A stretch of 64,000 bases of DNA. Source: Nocardiopsis ansamitocini (lineage in GTDB: Bacteria > Actinomycetota > Actinomycetes > Streptosporangiales > Streptosporangiaceae). The stretch is taken from positions 1-64,000 of the forward strand of contig NZ_BSQG01000002.1 of NCBI RefSeq assembly GCF_030268225.1, written 5' to 3'. The notes below the pieces were generated by a model. The model was not told the DNA's origin. It was given only the letters and a program-made list of their open reading frames with translations, and searched no databases. This document shows positions 7,994 to 16,862 of this stretch, one piece after another. A program made the position numbers and the translations under genes. Within the stretch, counting starts at the first letter, position 1. Each line of letters begins with the position of its first letter.

Positions 7994-9184
7994 ATGGACC
8001 GCGTGAACGTGGCGATCGTGGGAGCGGGAGCGGCCGGACTGTCCCTGGCCCACCGGTTGACGAAGAGACTCGACGGGCGTTCGATCGCACTGGTGGAGAC
8101 GGCGGAGTCCGCGCTGCGTCCACCGGTTCGCACCTGGTGCTTCTGGGAAACGGCACGGGGGGAGTGGGACGGGGCGGTGAGCGGTCGCTGGCCGGCGCTT
8201 TCGGTGTTCGGCCCGGACGGCACGCAGTGGTGCTCTTCCGCGGCACCGTTGGTGTACAAGATGATCCGCTCACCGGACTTCGAGTCGCTGGTACGCGGTG
8301 ACCTGGCGGACGTACGTCCGATCGAGGCGACCGTACTGGACGTGGTCGACGGTGCCGGGGGCGCGCTACTGCGCATGCGCGACGCCGTCGGTCGGCCGGC
8401 GGAACTGGCCGCCGACGTAGTGTTCGACTCTCGGCCTCCCGTGGCGTTCCCCCCGAGTGCGGTGACGTTGCGGCAGCACTTCCGGGGGTGGTTCGTACGC
8501 ACGGCGGAGCCGCGCTTCGACACGGGGGCGGCGGTGTTGATGGACCTGCGCACGCCCCAGCCCGACCGCGGCGTGTCCTTCGGCTACGTGCTGCCCTTCT
8601 CCGCGCACGAGGCACTGGTGGAGTACACCGAGTTCTCCCAGGACGTCCTGGACCGCGCCGGTTATGAAGCGGCGCTGCACGACTACACCGATCGCGTGCT
8701 GGATCTGGGGGAGTTCTCGGTAACGGGGACCGAGCAGGGCGCCATTCCCATGACGACCGCACCGCTGCGGGTGCCCGTTGGCCGGCGCGTGTTCCGGATC
8801 GGTACGGCCGGGGGTGCGACGCGACCTTCGACGGGTTACACGTTCGCCGGCGTGCAGCGCCAGACGGAGCAGATCGCGGCGGCGTTGGCTGCGGGTCGAC
8901 GGCCGGGGGGCTCGGCCGCGCATTCACGGCGGCACCTGTTCATGGACGCGGTCCTGCTCCGCGGATTGGCGGAGGGCCGAATCGACGGCGCGGATTTCTT
9001 CGCGTCGCTTTTTCGTGGCAATCCGTTACCGCGGCTCCTGGACTTTCTGGACGGACGGACCACTCCGTTGACGGATCTGACGGTCGGGGCGACGGCACCG
9101 ATCGGGCCGATGCTCTCGACACTGTGGGCGCACGTGCGCCCTGGCCCCGCCCTCGCCCGGGAGCCGGACGATACACAGAGTTAA
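7994..9184 (+). CDS. crtY: Lycopene beta-cyclase
   Basis: 396-aa flavoprotein-type lycopene cyclase that would close both ends of lycopene to beta-carotene. The N-terminal motif is VAIVGAGAAGLSLAHRL, and RTWCFWE near residue 50 is typical of CrtY proteins. Near the C-terminus are PSTGYTFAGVQRQ and MDAVLLRGL, also seen in this family. The ATG at 7994 has GGAAGG upstream; longer in-frame reading upstream crosses the divergent promoter and lacks a better start. It is transcribed away from crtT-crtU. Confidence 0.9.
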   Translation: MDRVNVAIVGAGAAGLSLAHRLTKRLDGRSIALVETAESALRPPVRTWCFWETARGEWDGAVSGRWPALSVFGPDGTQWCSSAAPLVYKMIRSPDFESLVRGDLADVRPIEATVLDVVDGAGGALLRMRDAVGRPAELAADVVFDSRPPVAFPPSAVTLRQHFRGWFVRTAEPRFDTGAAVLMDLRTPQPDRGVSFGYVLPFSAHEALVEYTEFSQDVLDRAGYEAALHDYTDRVLDLGEFSVTGTEQGAIPMTTAPLRVPVGRRVFRIGTAGGATRPSTGYTFAGVQRQTEQIAAALAAGRRPGGSAAHSRRHLFMDAVLLRGLAEGRIDGADFFASLFRGNPLPRLLDFLDGRTTPLTDLTVGATAPIGPMLSTLWAHVRPGPALAREPDDTQS

Positions 9185-9229
9185 CTCCTTCAAAAAAGCT
9201 GCGAAATACGTTCTTCCTACCGTCGCAGT

Positions 9230-9991
9230 ATGAATACCGGGCTGTATACCGCTGAAGACTCCGGCGGTCTGGAGGAGAGCGGGCCGCATTCTCCGACCCT
9301 CGCCGGCGGCCGCACACGCTCACGCCGGGAGGCGGTCTACGGACGACTTCGCCACCAGGTGATGAGCGGTCACTTCCCTCCCTGGACCCGACTGGCCGAG
9401 GAACGCATGGCGCGTCGGCTGGGGGTGTCCAGGACCCCGGTGCGCGAGGCACTGACCCGGTTGGAGGTCGAGGGGCTGGTCGAGCGGCGTGACGGCAGCT
9501 TCGTGGTGACGGTGCCCAACCTGGCCGAGCTCCGCGATCTCTACGAGCTTCGGGTGGTGTTGGAACTGCGCGGGGTGGCTCGCGCCATCGAGGCCCCCGC
9601 GGTCACCCACGACCGGGCCGTCCTGGAGGCCGAACTCCGGCGCTGGTACGTGTTCCGCGACGCTCCACCCGCCCCCGACCCGCAGTTCGTGGTGCGTGAC
9701 GAGGAGTTTCACCACGCGTTGTCGCGCGCGTCGGGCAACCCGGCCGTCACCGACGCGCTCGTGGGCGTCAACCAGAAGATCCGGCGGGTTCGCATGTACG
9801 ACTTCCTCACCGCCGACCGGATCCAGACCACCATCGACGAACACATCCAGATCATGGAGTTCGTGCGCGACGGGGAGCTCGACCGGGGGTACCGGGCCCT
9901 GCACGCCCATGTCGGTGAATCGCTGGAGGTCGTCATGGAACGGGCGCGGGACGCCCTCACCCAGATGACCCTGAACGCCGGGACCGCCTGA
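9230..9991 (+). CDS. GntR-family regulator, FadR/FCD type
   Basis: 253-aa regulator. An N-terminal winged helix (about residues 30-95) contains LAEERMARRLGVSRTPVREA, the GntR recognition helix. A C-terminal all-helical FCD domain follows, with the metal-site pattern DEEFHHAL, EHIQIM and HAHVGES. It starts 45 bp after crtY and 82 bp before the urea carboxylase gene, all in one direction. The natural guess is ligand-dependent control of urea or allophanate degradation; control of crtY is also possible. The ATG at 9230 has no clear ribosome-binding site, so the message may be leaderless. Confidence 0.85.
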   Translation: MNTGLYTAEDSGGLEESGPHSPTLAGGRTRSRREAVYGRLRHQVMSGHFPPWTRLAEERMARRLGVSRTPVREALTRLEVEGLVERRDGSFVVTVPNLAELRDLYELRVVLELRGVARAIEAPAVTHDRAVLEAELRRWYVFRDAPPAPDPQFVVRDEEFHHALSRASGNPAVTDALVGVNQKIRRVRMYDFLTADRIQTTIDEHIQIMEFVRDGELDRGYRALHAHVGESLEVVMERARDALTQMTLNAGTA

Positions 9992-10073
9992 CTCTTTCTC
10001 CGGTCCTCGGACGCCTTGCGTGCCGCGACCGCCGCCTGCCATCGACGGACACCACGGCATAAAAGGAGTCCTC

Positions 10074-13000
10074 ATGTTCGACACCCTTCTCATCGCCAAT
10101 CGGGGCGAGATCGCCTGCAGGATCATCCGCACCGCCCGGGATCTGGGACTGCGCACGGTGGCGGTGTTCTCCGACGCCGACCGGGCCGCCGCACACGTGC
10201 GGATGGCCGACGAGGCAGTCCGGCTGGGACCTGAGCCCGCGGCGCAGAGCTATCTGGTCGTCGAGCGGATCCTGGCTGCGGCAGAGCAGACCCGCGCAGG
10301 AGCGATCCACCCCGGTTACGGTTTCCTTTCCGAGAACGCCGGCTTCGCAGCAGCCGCCCAGACAGCGGGGCTGGTGTTCGTCGGGCCCACACCCGAGCAG
10401 TTGACCATGTTCGGCGCCAAGCACACCGCCCGGGCCGCAGCGGAACGGGCGGGCGTCCCTCTGGTGGCGGGAAGCGGGCTGCTCGAGAGTCCCGAGGCTG
10501 CGTTGGCCGCCGCCGAGGAGATCGGCTACCCGGTGATCGTCAAGGCGACCGGGGGTGGTGGCGGAATCGGCATGCACGTGTGCGCAGGTCCTGACGAGCT
10601 TGCTTCGGTGCTGCCCCGTGCGGCCCGGGCCGCGGAGGCGAACTTCGGTTCCGGAGGTGTTTTCCTGGAACGGTTCGTCCAACGCGCGCGGCACGTCGAA
10701 GTGCAGGTGTTCGGGGACGGAGCCGGTCGGGTCGTGAGCCTGGGCGACCGGGACTGCTCCCTGCAACGACGCAACCAGAAGGTGGTCGAGGAGGCGCCGG
10801 CACCCAATCTTCCCGACGAAGTACGCGACCGCCTGCACACCGGTGCACGCGCGCTGTGTGCGTCAGTGGCCTACCGTTCAGCGGGGACGGTGGAGTTCGT
10901 CTACGACGCGGGGCACGGCACGGCGTCGTTCCTTGAGGTCAACGCGCGCCTACAGGTGGAACACCCGGTGACCGAGGCGGTGACCGGTGTGGATCTGGTG
11001 GAGTGGATGCTGCGGCAGGCGCGGGGGGAGACGGTGCTGGACGCGGTGGCCGACACCGGCCCCGCGCCACGCGGCCACGCGGTGGAGGCTCGGGTCTACG
11101 CGGAAGATCCGGCCCACGACTATCGGCCCAGCGCCGGTCTGTTGACGCGGGTGGAGTTTCCCGACGACACACGGGTGGACACCTGGGTGGAGGCAGGGGA
11201 TGAAGTGTCCACCGCCTACGACCCCCTGCTGGCCAAGGTCGTCACCACGGGGGAGGATCGCATGTCGGCACTGGCCGCAATGGTTGACGCACTGGAACGG
11301 ACGCGGATCGACGGGGTCGCCACGAACCTCGGGCTGTTGCGCGCGGCATGCGTGGACGTCGACGTCAGGGCCGCCGAGCACACCACGTCTTCACTGGCCG
11401 ACGTGGTGGTGCGGGAACCGCGGATCGATGTCCTGCGGCCGGGGACGCTGACGACCGTGCAGGACTGGCCGGGGCGGGTCGGGTACTGGGAGGTGGGCAT
11501 CCCGCCGAGCGGGCCGATGGACGACGTCTCCTTCCGAGCCGGCAACACGGCACTGGGCAACCCCGAGGGGACGCCCGGTCTGGAGTGCACACTGGACGGT
11601 CCGGCGCTGGTGTTCTCGACGGCGACGACGGTGTGTGTGACGGGCGCGGCGGTGGAGGTCACTCTCGACGGAGAAGCAGTGCCTCAATGGGAGCCGATCG
11701 AGGTCGCGGCGGGTTCGGTGCTGGACGTGGGACAGGCACAGGGGCCGGGACTGCGTACCTATGTCCTGGTGCGCGGGGGCCTGGACGTGCCGCGCTACCT
11801 GGGCAGTGCGGCCACCTTCACCCAGGGGCGTTTCGGCGGGCACGGCGGCCGGGCGCTTGCGGTGGGCGACGTGCTGCGTCCAGGAGAACCGGATCCGCGG
11901 GCGCCGCTGCCCCTTCCGGTTCCTCCGGAGTCACGCCCCGCCATGAGCGAGGTGTGGCAGATCGCGGTCGCGGAGGGCCCGCAACCCGCACCGGAATTCC
12001 TGACCCGTGAGTCGTTGGAACGGTTCTATTCGACCACCTGGAAAGTGCACCACCACTCGGCGCGGACCGGGGTGCGCCTCAGCGGACCGAAGCCGCAGTG
12101 GGCGCGCAGCGATGGTGGCGAGGCCGGGCTGCACCCGTCGAATCTGCACGACAACGCCTACTCGGTGGGGGCGGTCAACTTCACCGGGGACACCCCCATT
12201 CTGCTCGGTCCGGACGGCCCGAGCCTGGGCGGTTTCGTCTGCCCGGTGACGGTGCTGAGCACCGAGCGGTGGAAGATCGGGCAGTTGCGGCCGGGCGACT
12301 CGATCGTGTTCGTTGCGGTGAGCGAGGCGGCATCGGACAAGTTGCGCGCGGGACGAATCCCGGTGTCCGGAGGGTTCCTCTCCGGCACCGATGCCGACGA
12401 CGGCGTCCTGGCGCACCGTTCGGCGGCCGAGGACGCGCCATCGGTGACCTATCGGCGTGGCGGCGACGACAACATACTCGTCGAGTACGGGCCGATGACG
12501 CTGGACCTGGGGCTGCGGATGCGGGTGCACGCCCTGATGCAGCGGCTTGCGGAGCAGGGGTTGGGCGGACTGGTGGATGCGACCCCCGGCATCCGTTCGC
12601 TGCACCTGCACGTGGATCCGGACCTGCTCCCGGTCCGGACGCTGCTGGGTGTTCTCCAGGAGGCGGAACAGACGCTGCCCGCCACCTCTGACCTGGTGGT
12701 GCCCAGCCGTGAGGTGCATCTGCCGATGTCGTGGGACGACCCGACCGTGGAAGAGGCCATTGCGCGGTACACAGCGGGAGTACGCGACGACGCGCCGTGG
12801 AACCCCAGCAACATCGAGTTCATGCGCAGGATCAACGGCCTGGGCAGCGTGACGGAGGTACGCGACACGGTCTTTGCAGCCGAATACTTGGTGCTGGGGC
12901 TGGGCGACGTGTACCTGGGTGCTCCCGCAGCGGCTCCTCTGGACCCGCGCCACCGTCTGGTGACCACCAAGTACAACCCGGCGCGTACCTGGACGGCGGA

Positions 13001-13661
13001 GGGGACGGTCGGCATCGGTGGGTCCTATCTGTGTATCTACGGTATGGACAGTCCCGGGGGCTACCAGCTGATCGGACGCACCGTCCCGATCTGGAGCGGG
13101 TTGCGCCAACGCGGGCCGTTCGAGCCGGGTGCGCCGTGGCTGCTGCGTTTCTTCGACCGGATCATCTGGCATCCGGTGTCAGCCGCGGAACTGTTGGACG
13201 TGCGGGCGGACTTCGCGGCCGGACGCAGTGATCTGGACATCCGCCCCGGCACGTTCACGCTGGCCGAACACGAACGTTTCCTGGCCGACAATGCCGACTC
13301 GATTGCGGCGTTCCGGGCCCGGCAGGCGAGGGCTTTCGCCGGTGAGCGGGATGCCTGGGCGGCAGCGGGGGAATTCGACGACAGGCCCGAGCCAGAGATC
13401 GTGGTAGCGGCGCCGGTCGTCGCACCACCGGGGGGCAGCGTGGTGGCCGCACCGCTGGCCGCGGGTGTGTGGCGGGTGGACGTGCGTCCGGGGCAGCGGA
13501 TCAGCGCGGGGGAGTCGCTGATGTCGCTTGAAGCAATGAAACTGGAGACCATGGTGGCGGCGCCCTCCGACGGCGAGGTGGTCGACGTGCTGGTCACCCC
13601 CGGTCAACAGGTGAGTGCGGGGACCGCCCTGGTGGTTCTCGCCGGACGGGAGGCCGCATGA
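10074..13661 (+). CDS. uca: Urea carboxylase
   Basis: 1195-aa biotin enzyme that carboxylates urea to allophanate using ATP and bicarbonate. Residues 1-450 form a biotin carboxylase, beginning FDTLLIANRGEIACRIIRTA, with the ATP-grasp glycine loop VKATGGGGGIGM near 155. The middle (about 460-1050) holds the two KipA-like carboxyltransferase halves, for example VQDWPGRVGYWEVGIPPSGP and DNAYSVGAVNFTGD. The C-terminal biotinyl domain has SLEAMKLETM with the biotinylated Lys near 1155. Start ATG 10074 follows AAGGAG at ideal spacing. The stop overlaps the next start (ATGA). Length and order fit urea carboxylase rather than pyruvate or acyl-CoA carboxylases. Confidence 0.92.
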   Translation: MFDTLLIANRGEIACRIIRTARDLGLRTVAVFSDADRAAAHVRMADEAVRLGPEPAAQSYLVVERILAAAEQTRAGAIHPGYGFLSENAGFAAAAQTAGLVFVGPTPEQLTMFGAKHTARAAAERAGVPLVAGSGLLESPEAALAAAEEIGYPVIVKATGGGGGIGMHVCAGPDELASVLPRAARAAEANFGSGGVFLERFVQRARHVEVQVFGDGAGRVVSLGDRDCSLQRRNQKVVEEAPAPNLPDEVRDRLHTGARALCASVAYRSAGTVEFVYDAGHGTASFLEVNARLQVEHPVTEAVTGVDLVEWMLRQARGETVLDAVADTGPAPRGHAVEARVYAEDPAHDYRPSAGLLTRVEFPDDTRVDTWVEAGDEVSTAYDPLLAKVVTTGEDRMSALAAMVDALERTRIDGVATNLGLLRAACVDVDVRAAEHTTSSLADVVVREPRIDVLRPGTLTTVQDWPGRVGYWEVGIPPSGPMDDVSFRAGNTALGNPEGTPGLECTLDGPALVFSTATTVCVTGAAVEVTLDGEAVPQWEPIEVAAGSVLDVGQAQGPGLRTYVLVRGGLDVPRYLGSAATFTQGRFGGHGGRALAVGDVLRPGEPDPRAPLPLPVPPESRPAMSEVWQIAVAEGPQPAPEFLTRESLERFYSTTWKVHHHSARTGVRLSGPKPQWARSDGGEAGLHPSNLHDNAYSVGAVNFTGDTPILLGPDGPSLGGFVCPVTVLSTERWKIGQLRPGDSIVFVAVSEAASDKLRAGRIPVSGGFLSGTDADDGVLAHRSAAEDAPSVTYRRGGDDNILVEYGPMTLDLGLRMRVHALMQRLAEQGLGGLVDATPGIRSLHLHVDPDLLPVRTLLGVLQEAEQTLPATSDLVVPSREVHLPMSWDDPTVEEAIARYTAGVRDDAPWNPSNIEFMRRINGLGSVTEVRDTVFAAEYLVLGLGDVYLGAPAAAPLDPRHRLVTTKYNPARTWTAEGTVGIGGSYLCIYGMDSPGGYQLIGRTVPIWSGLRQRGPFEPGAPWLLRFFDRIIWHPVSAAELLDVRADFAAGRSDLDIRPGTFTLAEHERFLADNADSIAAFRARQARAFAGERDAWAAAGEFDDRPEPEIVVAAPVVAPPGGSVVAAPLAAGVWRVDVRPGQRISAGESLMSLEAMKLETMVAAPSDGEVVDVLVTPGQQVSAGTALVVLAGREAA

Positions 13662-15403
13662 GCACGGTCGGGACGACTGGAGAGCCGAAAGGACCGGCCG
13701 GCTCCGCGGTGACGCGGGTGGCCGCGGCCTATGCGCGAATCGCCGAGGTGGACCGTCCTGAGGTGTGGATCAGTCTGCTGGACGAGGAAACCGCGATTGC
13801 GGCTGCTCGGCGGGTGGACGAGCGGGTGGCTGCGGGCGAGGACCTTCCCTTGGCCGGCACGGTCTGCGCGGTGAAGGACAACATCGACGTCGTGGGCTTC
13901 CCGACGACTGCTGCGCATCCGGGATTCGCCTACGAACCGGAGCGTACGGCCACCGCGGCAGCGCGATTGTTGGCCGCGGGTGCGGTGGTGCTGGGAAAGA
14001 CGAATCTGGACCAGTTCGCCACCGGACTGGTGGGGTCGCGCAGCCCTTACGGACGGGTTCGCGACGCGCACCGACCGGATCGGGTGTCGGGCGGATCGAG
14101 TTCGGGCTCGGGGGTGGCCACTGCACTGGGCATCGTGGACTTCGCGCTGGGCACCGACACCGCGGGGTCGGGGCGGGTTCCGGCCGCTTTCGGTGCGACG
14201 GTCGGGCTCAAACCCACCATCGGGTTGGTACCCGTCACCGGAGTGGTCCCCGCCTGTCGAAGTCTGGACTGTGTGACGGTGTTCGCCCCGAACGTGGCTA
14301 CCGCCCGCCGGGTGGCCGGGGTGCTTACCGGGCCGGACGCCACGGACCCCCTCTCCCGGGACTGGCCGGTGGACGCACCGCTGGCGGCTCCCCCCGCACC
14401 CCGTGTCGGGGTACCGGAATCGAGCGAACTGGTGGGGCTGGCACCGGGGTGGGTAGCGGCGTTCGAGGCAGCGGCCAAACGGTTGGCGGAGACCGGCGTG
14501 GAACTGGTTCCGTTTCACGTGAAACCCTTTGTGGATGCTGGACAGTTGCTCTATGACGGCGCGTTCGTGGCGGAGCGGTACGCGGCGGTCGGAGCATTCG
14601 TCACCGACGAGGCATCGGCCGAAGGGCTTGACCCGTCCGTGGCGACAATCATCGGCGGGGCCGCGGGAATCGCGGCCCATCGACTGGTCAGCGATCAGGA
14701 ACAGCTGGGCCGGCTTCGCGCAGCAGCACGAAAAGCGACCCACGGACTCGACGCGATCCTGCTACCGACTGTCGGCGAGCATCCGACGCTCGCGGAGGTG
14801 GAAGCCGATCCGATCGGGGCGAATGCCCGGTTGGGCCGATACACGAACTTCTGCAACTTGTTCGACATGGCGGCGATCGCCTTTCCTGCGGGGGAGACCG
14901 ACGACGGTGCACGGTTCGGGGTGACGCTGGCGGCACCGGCGTTCGCCGACCACGTGATCGCCGACATCGCGGAACGGTTCACCATGGAGCAATCGGAACC
15001 GATTCGGCTCCCGGACTCGGCGGTACCCCTGGTGGTGGTGGGCGCCCACCTGTCGGGGCAACCGTTGAACGGCCAGCTGACCGCTCTGGGAGCCCGGCTG
15101 CTGGGGCAGGTGCGCACCGCCGCCGAGTACCGGCTCTTCGCTCTTCAGACGGAACCCGCCAAACCGGGGCTGGTTCGGGTCGGCGAGGGTGGCGCCGCGG
15201 TGGCCGCGGAACTGTGGGCCCTCCCGGGGGCGGGCCTGGCAACACTCTTGGCCGGCCTGCCCACTCCGATGGCGCTGGGTCGGGTACGACTGGCGGACGG
15301 CACGCACCACGTGGGGTTCCTGTGCGAACCGGTGGCGCTGGAGAACGCCCGCGACATCACCGCGTTCGGCGGATGGCGCGCATTCCGTACGGCCAACGGC
15401 TGA
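13658..15403 (+). CDS. atzF: Allophanate hydrolase
   Basis: 581-aa amidase-signature enzyme that splits allophanate to ammonia and carbon dioxide, completing urea breakdown with the upstream carboxylase. Catalytic parts are visible: the Lys of KDNIDVVGFPTTAAHP near 72, the cis-Ser loop SGGSSSGSG near 145, and the nucleophile Ser in GTDTAGSGRVPAAFG near 170. The C-terminal 150 residues form the extra domain usual in AtzF. The ATG at 13658 overlaps the carboxylase stop, so the pair is translationally coupled. A parS core (14512-14525) lies within the gene and is read as FHVKP. No urea transporter is in the window. Confidence 0.93.
   Translation: MSTVGTTGEPKGPAGSAVTRVAAAYARIAEVDRPEVWISLLDEETAIAAARRVDERVAAGEDLPLAGTVCAVKDNIDVVGFPTTAAHPGFAYEPERTATAAARLLAAGAVVLGKTNLDQFATGLVGSRSPYGRVRDAHRPDRVSGGSSSGSGVATALGIVDFALGTDTAGSGRVPAAFGATVGLKPTIGLVPVTGVVPACRSLDCVTVFAPNVATARRVAGVLTGPDATDPLSRDWPVDAPLAAPPAPRVGVPESSELVGLAPGWVAAFEAAAKRLAETGVELVPFHVKPFVDAGQLLYDGAFVAERYAAVGAFVTDEASAEGLDPSVATIIGGAAGIAAHRLVSDQEQLGRLRAAARKATHGLDAILLPTVGEHPTLAEVEADPIGANARLGRYTNFCNLFDMAAIAFPAGETDDGARFGVTLAAPAFADHVIADIAERFTMEQSEPIRLPDSAVPLVVVGAHLSGQPLNGQLTALGARLLGQVRTAAEYRLFALQTEPAKPGLVRVGEGGAAVAAELWALPGAGLATLLAGLPTPMALGRVRLADGTHHVGFLCEPVALENARDITAFGGWRAFRTANG
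14512..14525. other. parS: parS site inside atzF
   Basis: GTTTCACGTGAAAC, the perfect 14-bp palindromic core of the ParB-binding site, lies in the coding sequence of allophanate hydrolase about 23 kb from parAB. It is one of five such cores in the window. Confidence 0.9.
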
Positions 15404-15461
15404 GCGACCGGGCAGACAAGTCGGCATATCCCCTGTCCGACACGTCACCGCGGTTTGTCGA

Positions 15462-15501
15462 CAGCACCACGGGGGTGCCGCGCCGAGCCCCCATGGTGCT
15501 G
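15462..15501 (+). terminator. Terminator after atzF
   Basis: A 14-bp inverted repeat (15462-15475 with 15488-15501, one mismatch, 12-nt loop) starts 58 bp after the atzF stop and is followed by AAAATTCTT. It is likely the end of the gntR-urea carboxylase-atzF transcript. Confidence 0.6.
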
Positions 15502-15791
15502 AAAATTCTTCCGGTCGGAGCCGCAGAGGTGAACGCGGTCGTAAAACCGGCAGAGGGCCTGTGGCGGGCGAGGCGATCGAAGAGTCCCTGGTACAAGAGG
15601 GCTGGGGTGAAACCGCTTCCTTCTGGAGGGGAGGGGCGGGGCAGCCGCACCGCACTTCCCCGGCGGGAAGGACGACAGCCCCCGCGGCTGGCACCGGGAA
15701 CCGGGGCCTCCGCCAGGCGAGCAGGACTCCTCTGTTCGGAGTTGGGTGAGCCGGACCGAGCAGACACGGGGAAGCCGGGGAGCGGTCGATC

Positions 15792-15941
15792 ATGTGGGCC
15801 GCGAGTGGGGTCGAGGTCGTCCTCGAACTGACCGGCGGCCTCGACTCCTCCTCCCATTACGACCTGATCGCCTTGATGGTCCGGTCGACGAAGGGCGTGG
15901 GTCGAGGAAGCCATGTGTCGACAGGTCATCAGGTCGACTGA
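15792..15941 (+). CDS. Small hypothetical ORF, possibly a gene remnant
   Basis: A 49-codon frame opening with ATG after GGGGAG (9-nt spacing). The first 37 codons have a strong G/C third-position bias and read like real protein (VEVVLELTGGLDSSSHYDLI then ALMVRST). After that the bias fades and the stop falls next to the TGTCGACA inverted repeat. I recognise no family. It could be a genuine small protein, the 5' remnant of a larger gene, or chance. Confidence 0.28.
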   Translation: MWAASGVEVVLELTGGLDSSSHYDLIALMVRSTKGVGRGSHVSTGHQVD

Positions 15942-15976
15942 TCGGTGCGATCCGGTGATGAAACGACCTGTCGACA
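15916..15976. repeat. 12-bp perfect inverted repeat built on TGTCGACA
   Basis: TGTCGACAGGTC (15916-15927) and its exact complement GACCTGTCGACA (15965-15976) flank 37 bp containing ATCA and TGAT that extend the pairing imperfectly. Each arm begins or ends with the self-complementary TGTCGACA. It may form a cruciform or be a pair of binding sites. Confidence 0.55.
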
Positions 15977-16119
15977 TCACGCCTGCCGGGGCAGGGCCTG
16001 CGGGCAGAACCCTCGGCCCGCGTTCTCCTTCGAGAAGGCGACCGTCGACGGGAGGCATCCGCGTCCGACAGCCGAACGAACGGCGGTCTGCAATCGCCGC
16101 GCCGACCAAGCGATCGTCT

Positions 16120-16240
16120 CGATAGACGAAAAGTTATATCGATCCATCGATCTGTACTCAAAAAAGCTATAGATCGCCATATAGCGATCGAACCACTTGC
16201 CGATTTGTCGACAAAGCGATCTAAAAATCGACCACGCGCC
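16120..16240. other. A+T-rich patch with clustered GATCG motifs
   Basis: Within about 120 bp the sequence turns A+T-rich and repeats CGATC/GATCG at least seven times. It contains GATCGC-CATATA-GCGATC and, overlapping it, GCTATA-N8-TATAGC, and ends with TTTGTCGACAAA (16204-16215). Nothing comparable is seen elsewhere outside the origin. No integrase or transposase is nearby. Confidence 0.5.
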
Positions 16241-16400
16241 ACAGCAGTGCTGCCAGGACACCACGGTGTGCCACTCGGTCCGGGCCCGCGCCGCCACAGA
16301 TACGGGACAGCGGGGAACCCCTCCTATCCGCGCGGGCCGGGCTGCCCAAAGATGCGCCCCGGCCCGCGCGGCACGGCCGTTTCAGAGGAACAGCGGGTCA

Positions 16401-16628
16401 CTAACCACGTGCCCCTTGGCCGATCCGGTCCGGCATACGGTTCTCACCGTCCTGGTAGCGGGCGCCCATCAGCTCACCGACGAGACGCTGCAACCCGCGC
16501 GCCGCGGACAGCCAGGTACCGCAGTGCTCACAGGTGTGCAGGTGCACGCGGACCGCGTGGGGCGAATGACCCGGTTCTTCTCCGTCGAGTTCGGCGGACA
16601 GCGCGGTGCGGCAGTCGAGACAACTCAC
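16401..16628 (-). CDS. Zinc-finger (zf-HC2) anti-sigma-like protein
   Basis: A 75-aa protein consisting almost only of an anti-sigma zinc-binding domain: an N-terminal CLDC pair and HTCEHC near residues 31-36, the H-x2-C-x2-C arrangement of ZAS/HC2 domains. It has no transmembrane segment, so it would be a soluble anti-sigma factor or redox sensor. The GTG at 16628 follows GGAGG. No sigma-factor gene adjoins it; the gene upstream on the other strand is sco. What it controls cannot be read from the window. Confidence 0.75.
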   Translation of the reverse strand: MSCLDCRTALSAELDGEEPGHSPHAVRVHLHTCEHCGTWLSAARGLQRLVGELMGARYQDGENRMPDRIGQGARG

Positions 16629-16798
16629 TCCTCCATCATCGCCGATATCGGTACGGTTTCCGCGAACCGGGCCCCTGGCGCGTCCTGCTGTGAAACGCCC
16701 GACCCGGCCGGCATGCAGGTCATGAATCGCGAGGCGGCTTCCTGCGGCGAGAAAAATCGTGTACCTCCCGCACGGGCCGAAATTGGCCTCCCTGCCCG

Positions 16799-16833
16799 GG
16801 AACTACGCGGGCGCCCGCACCGACTAGTTCCCC
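16799..16833 (+). promoter_or_regulatory. Inverted repeat and possible ECF promoter before sco
   Basis: GGGAACTA (16799-16806) and its complement TAGTTCCC (16826-16833) flank the palindrome GCGGGCGCCCGC. The left arm also resembles an ECF -35 element, GGAAC, followed after 17 bp by CGACT in place of a -10. It lies 30 bp before the sco start. It could be a promoter for an unlinked ECF sigma factor or an operator. Confidence 0.4.
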
Positions 16834-16862
16834 GAGAGCACGGCACACGAGGGAGGACCACG

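Larger units (their letters stand above)
15404..16400. other. Intergenic region of about 1 kb without a recognised gene
   Basis: After the atzF terminator this stretch shows no protein family I recognise on either strand. It holds a 49-codon ORF (15792-15941), three TGTCGACA palindromes (15456, 15916, 15969) and one TTTGTCGACAAA (16204-16215), a 12-bp inverted repeat formed by two of them, and an A+T-rich GATCG-studded patch (16120-16240). Longer open frames here lack ribosome-binding sites and continue antisense to neighbours. Confidence 0.6.

Noticed and set aside
15357-16109. 250-codon minus-strand frame across the 15.4-16.4 kb interval
   Set aside because: Overlaps the atzF 3' end antisense, has biased low-complexity composition, no family match and no ribosome-binding site.
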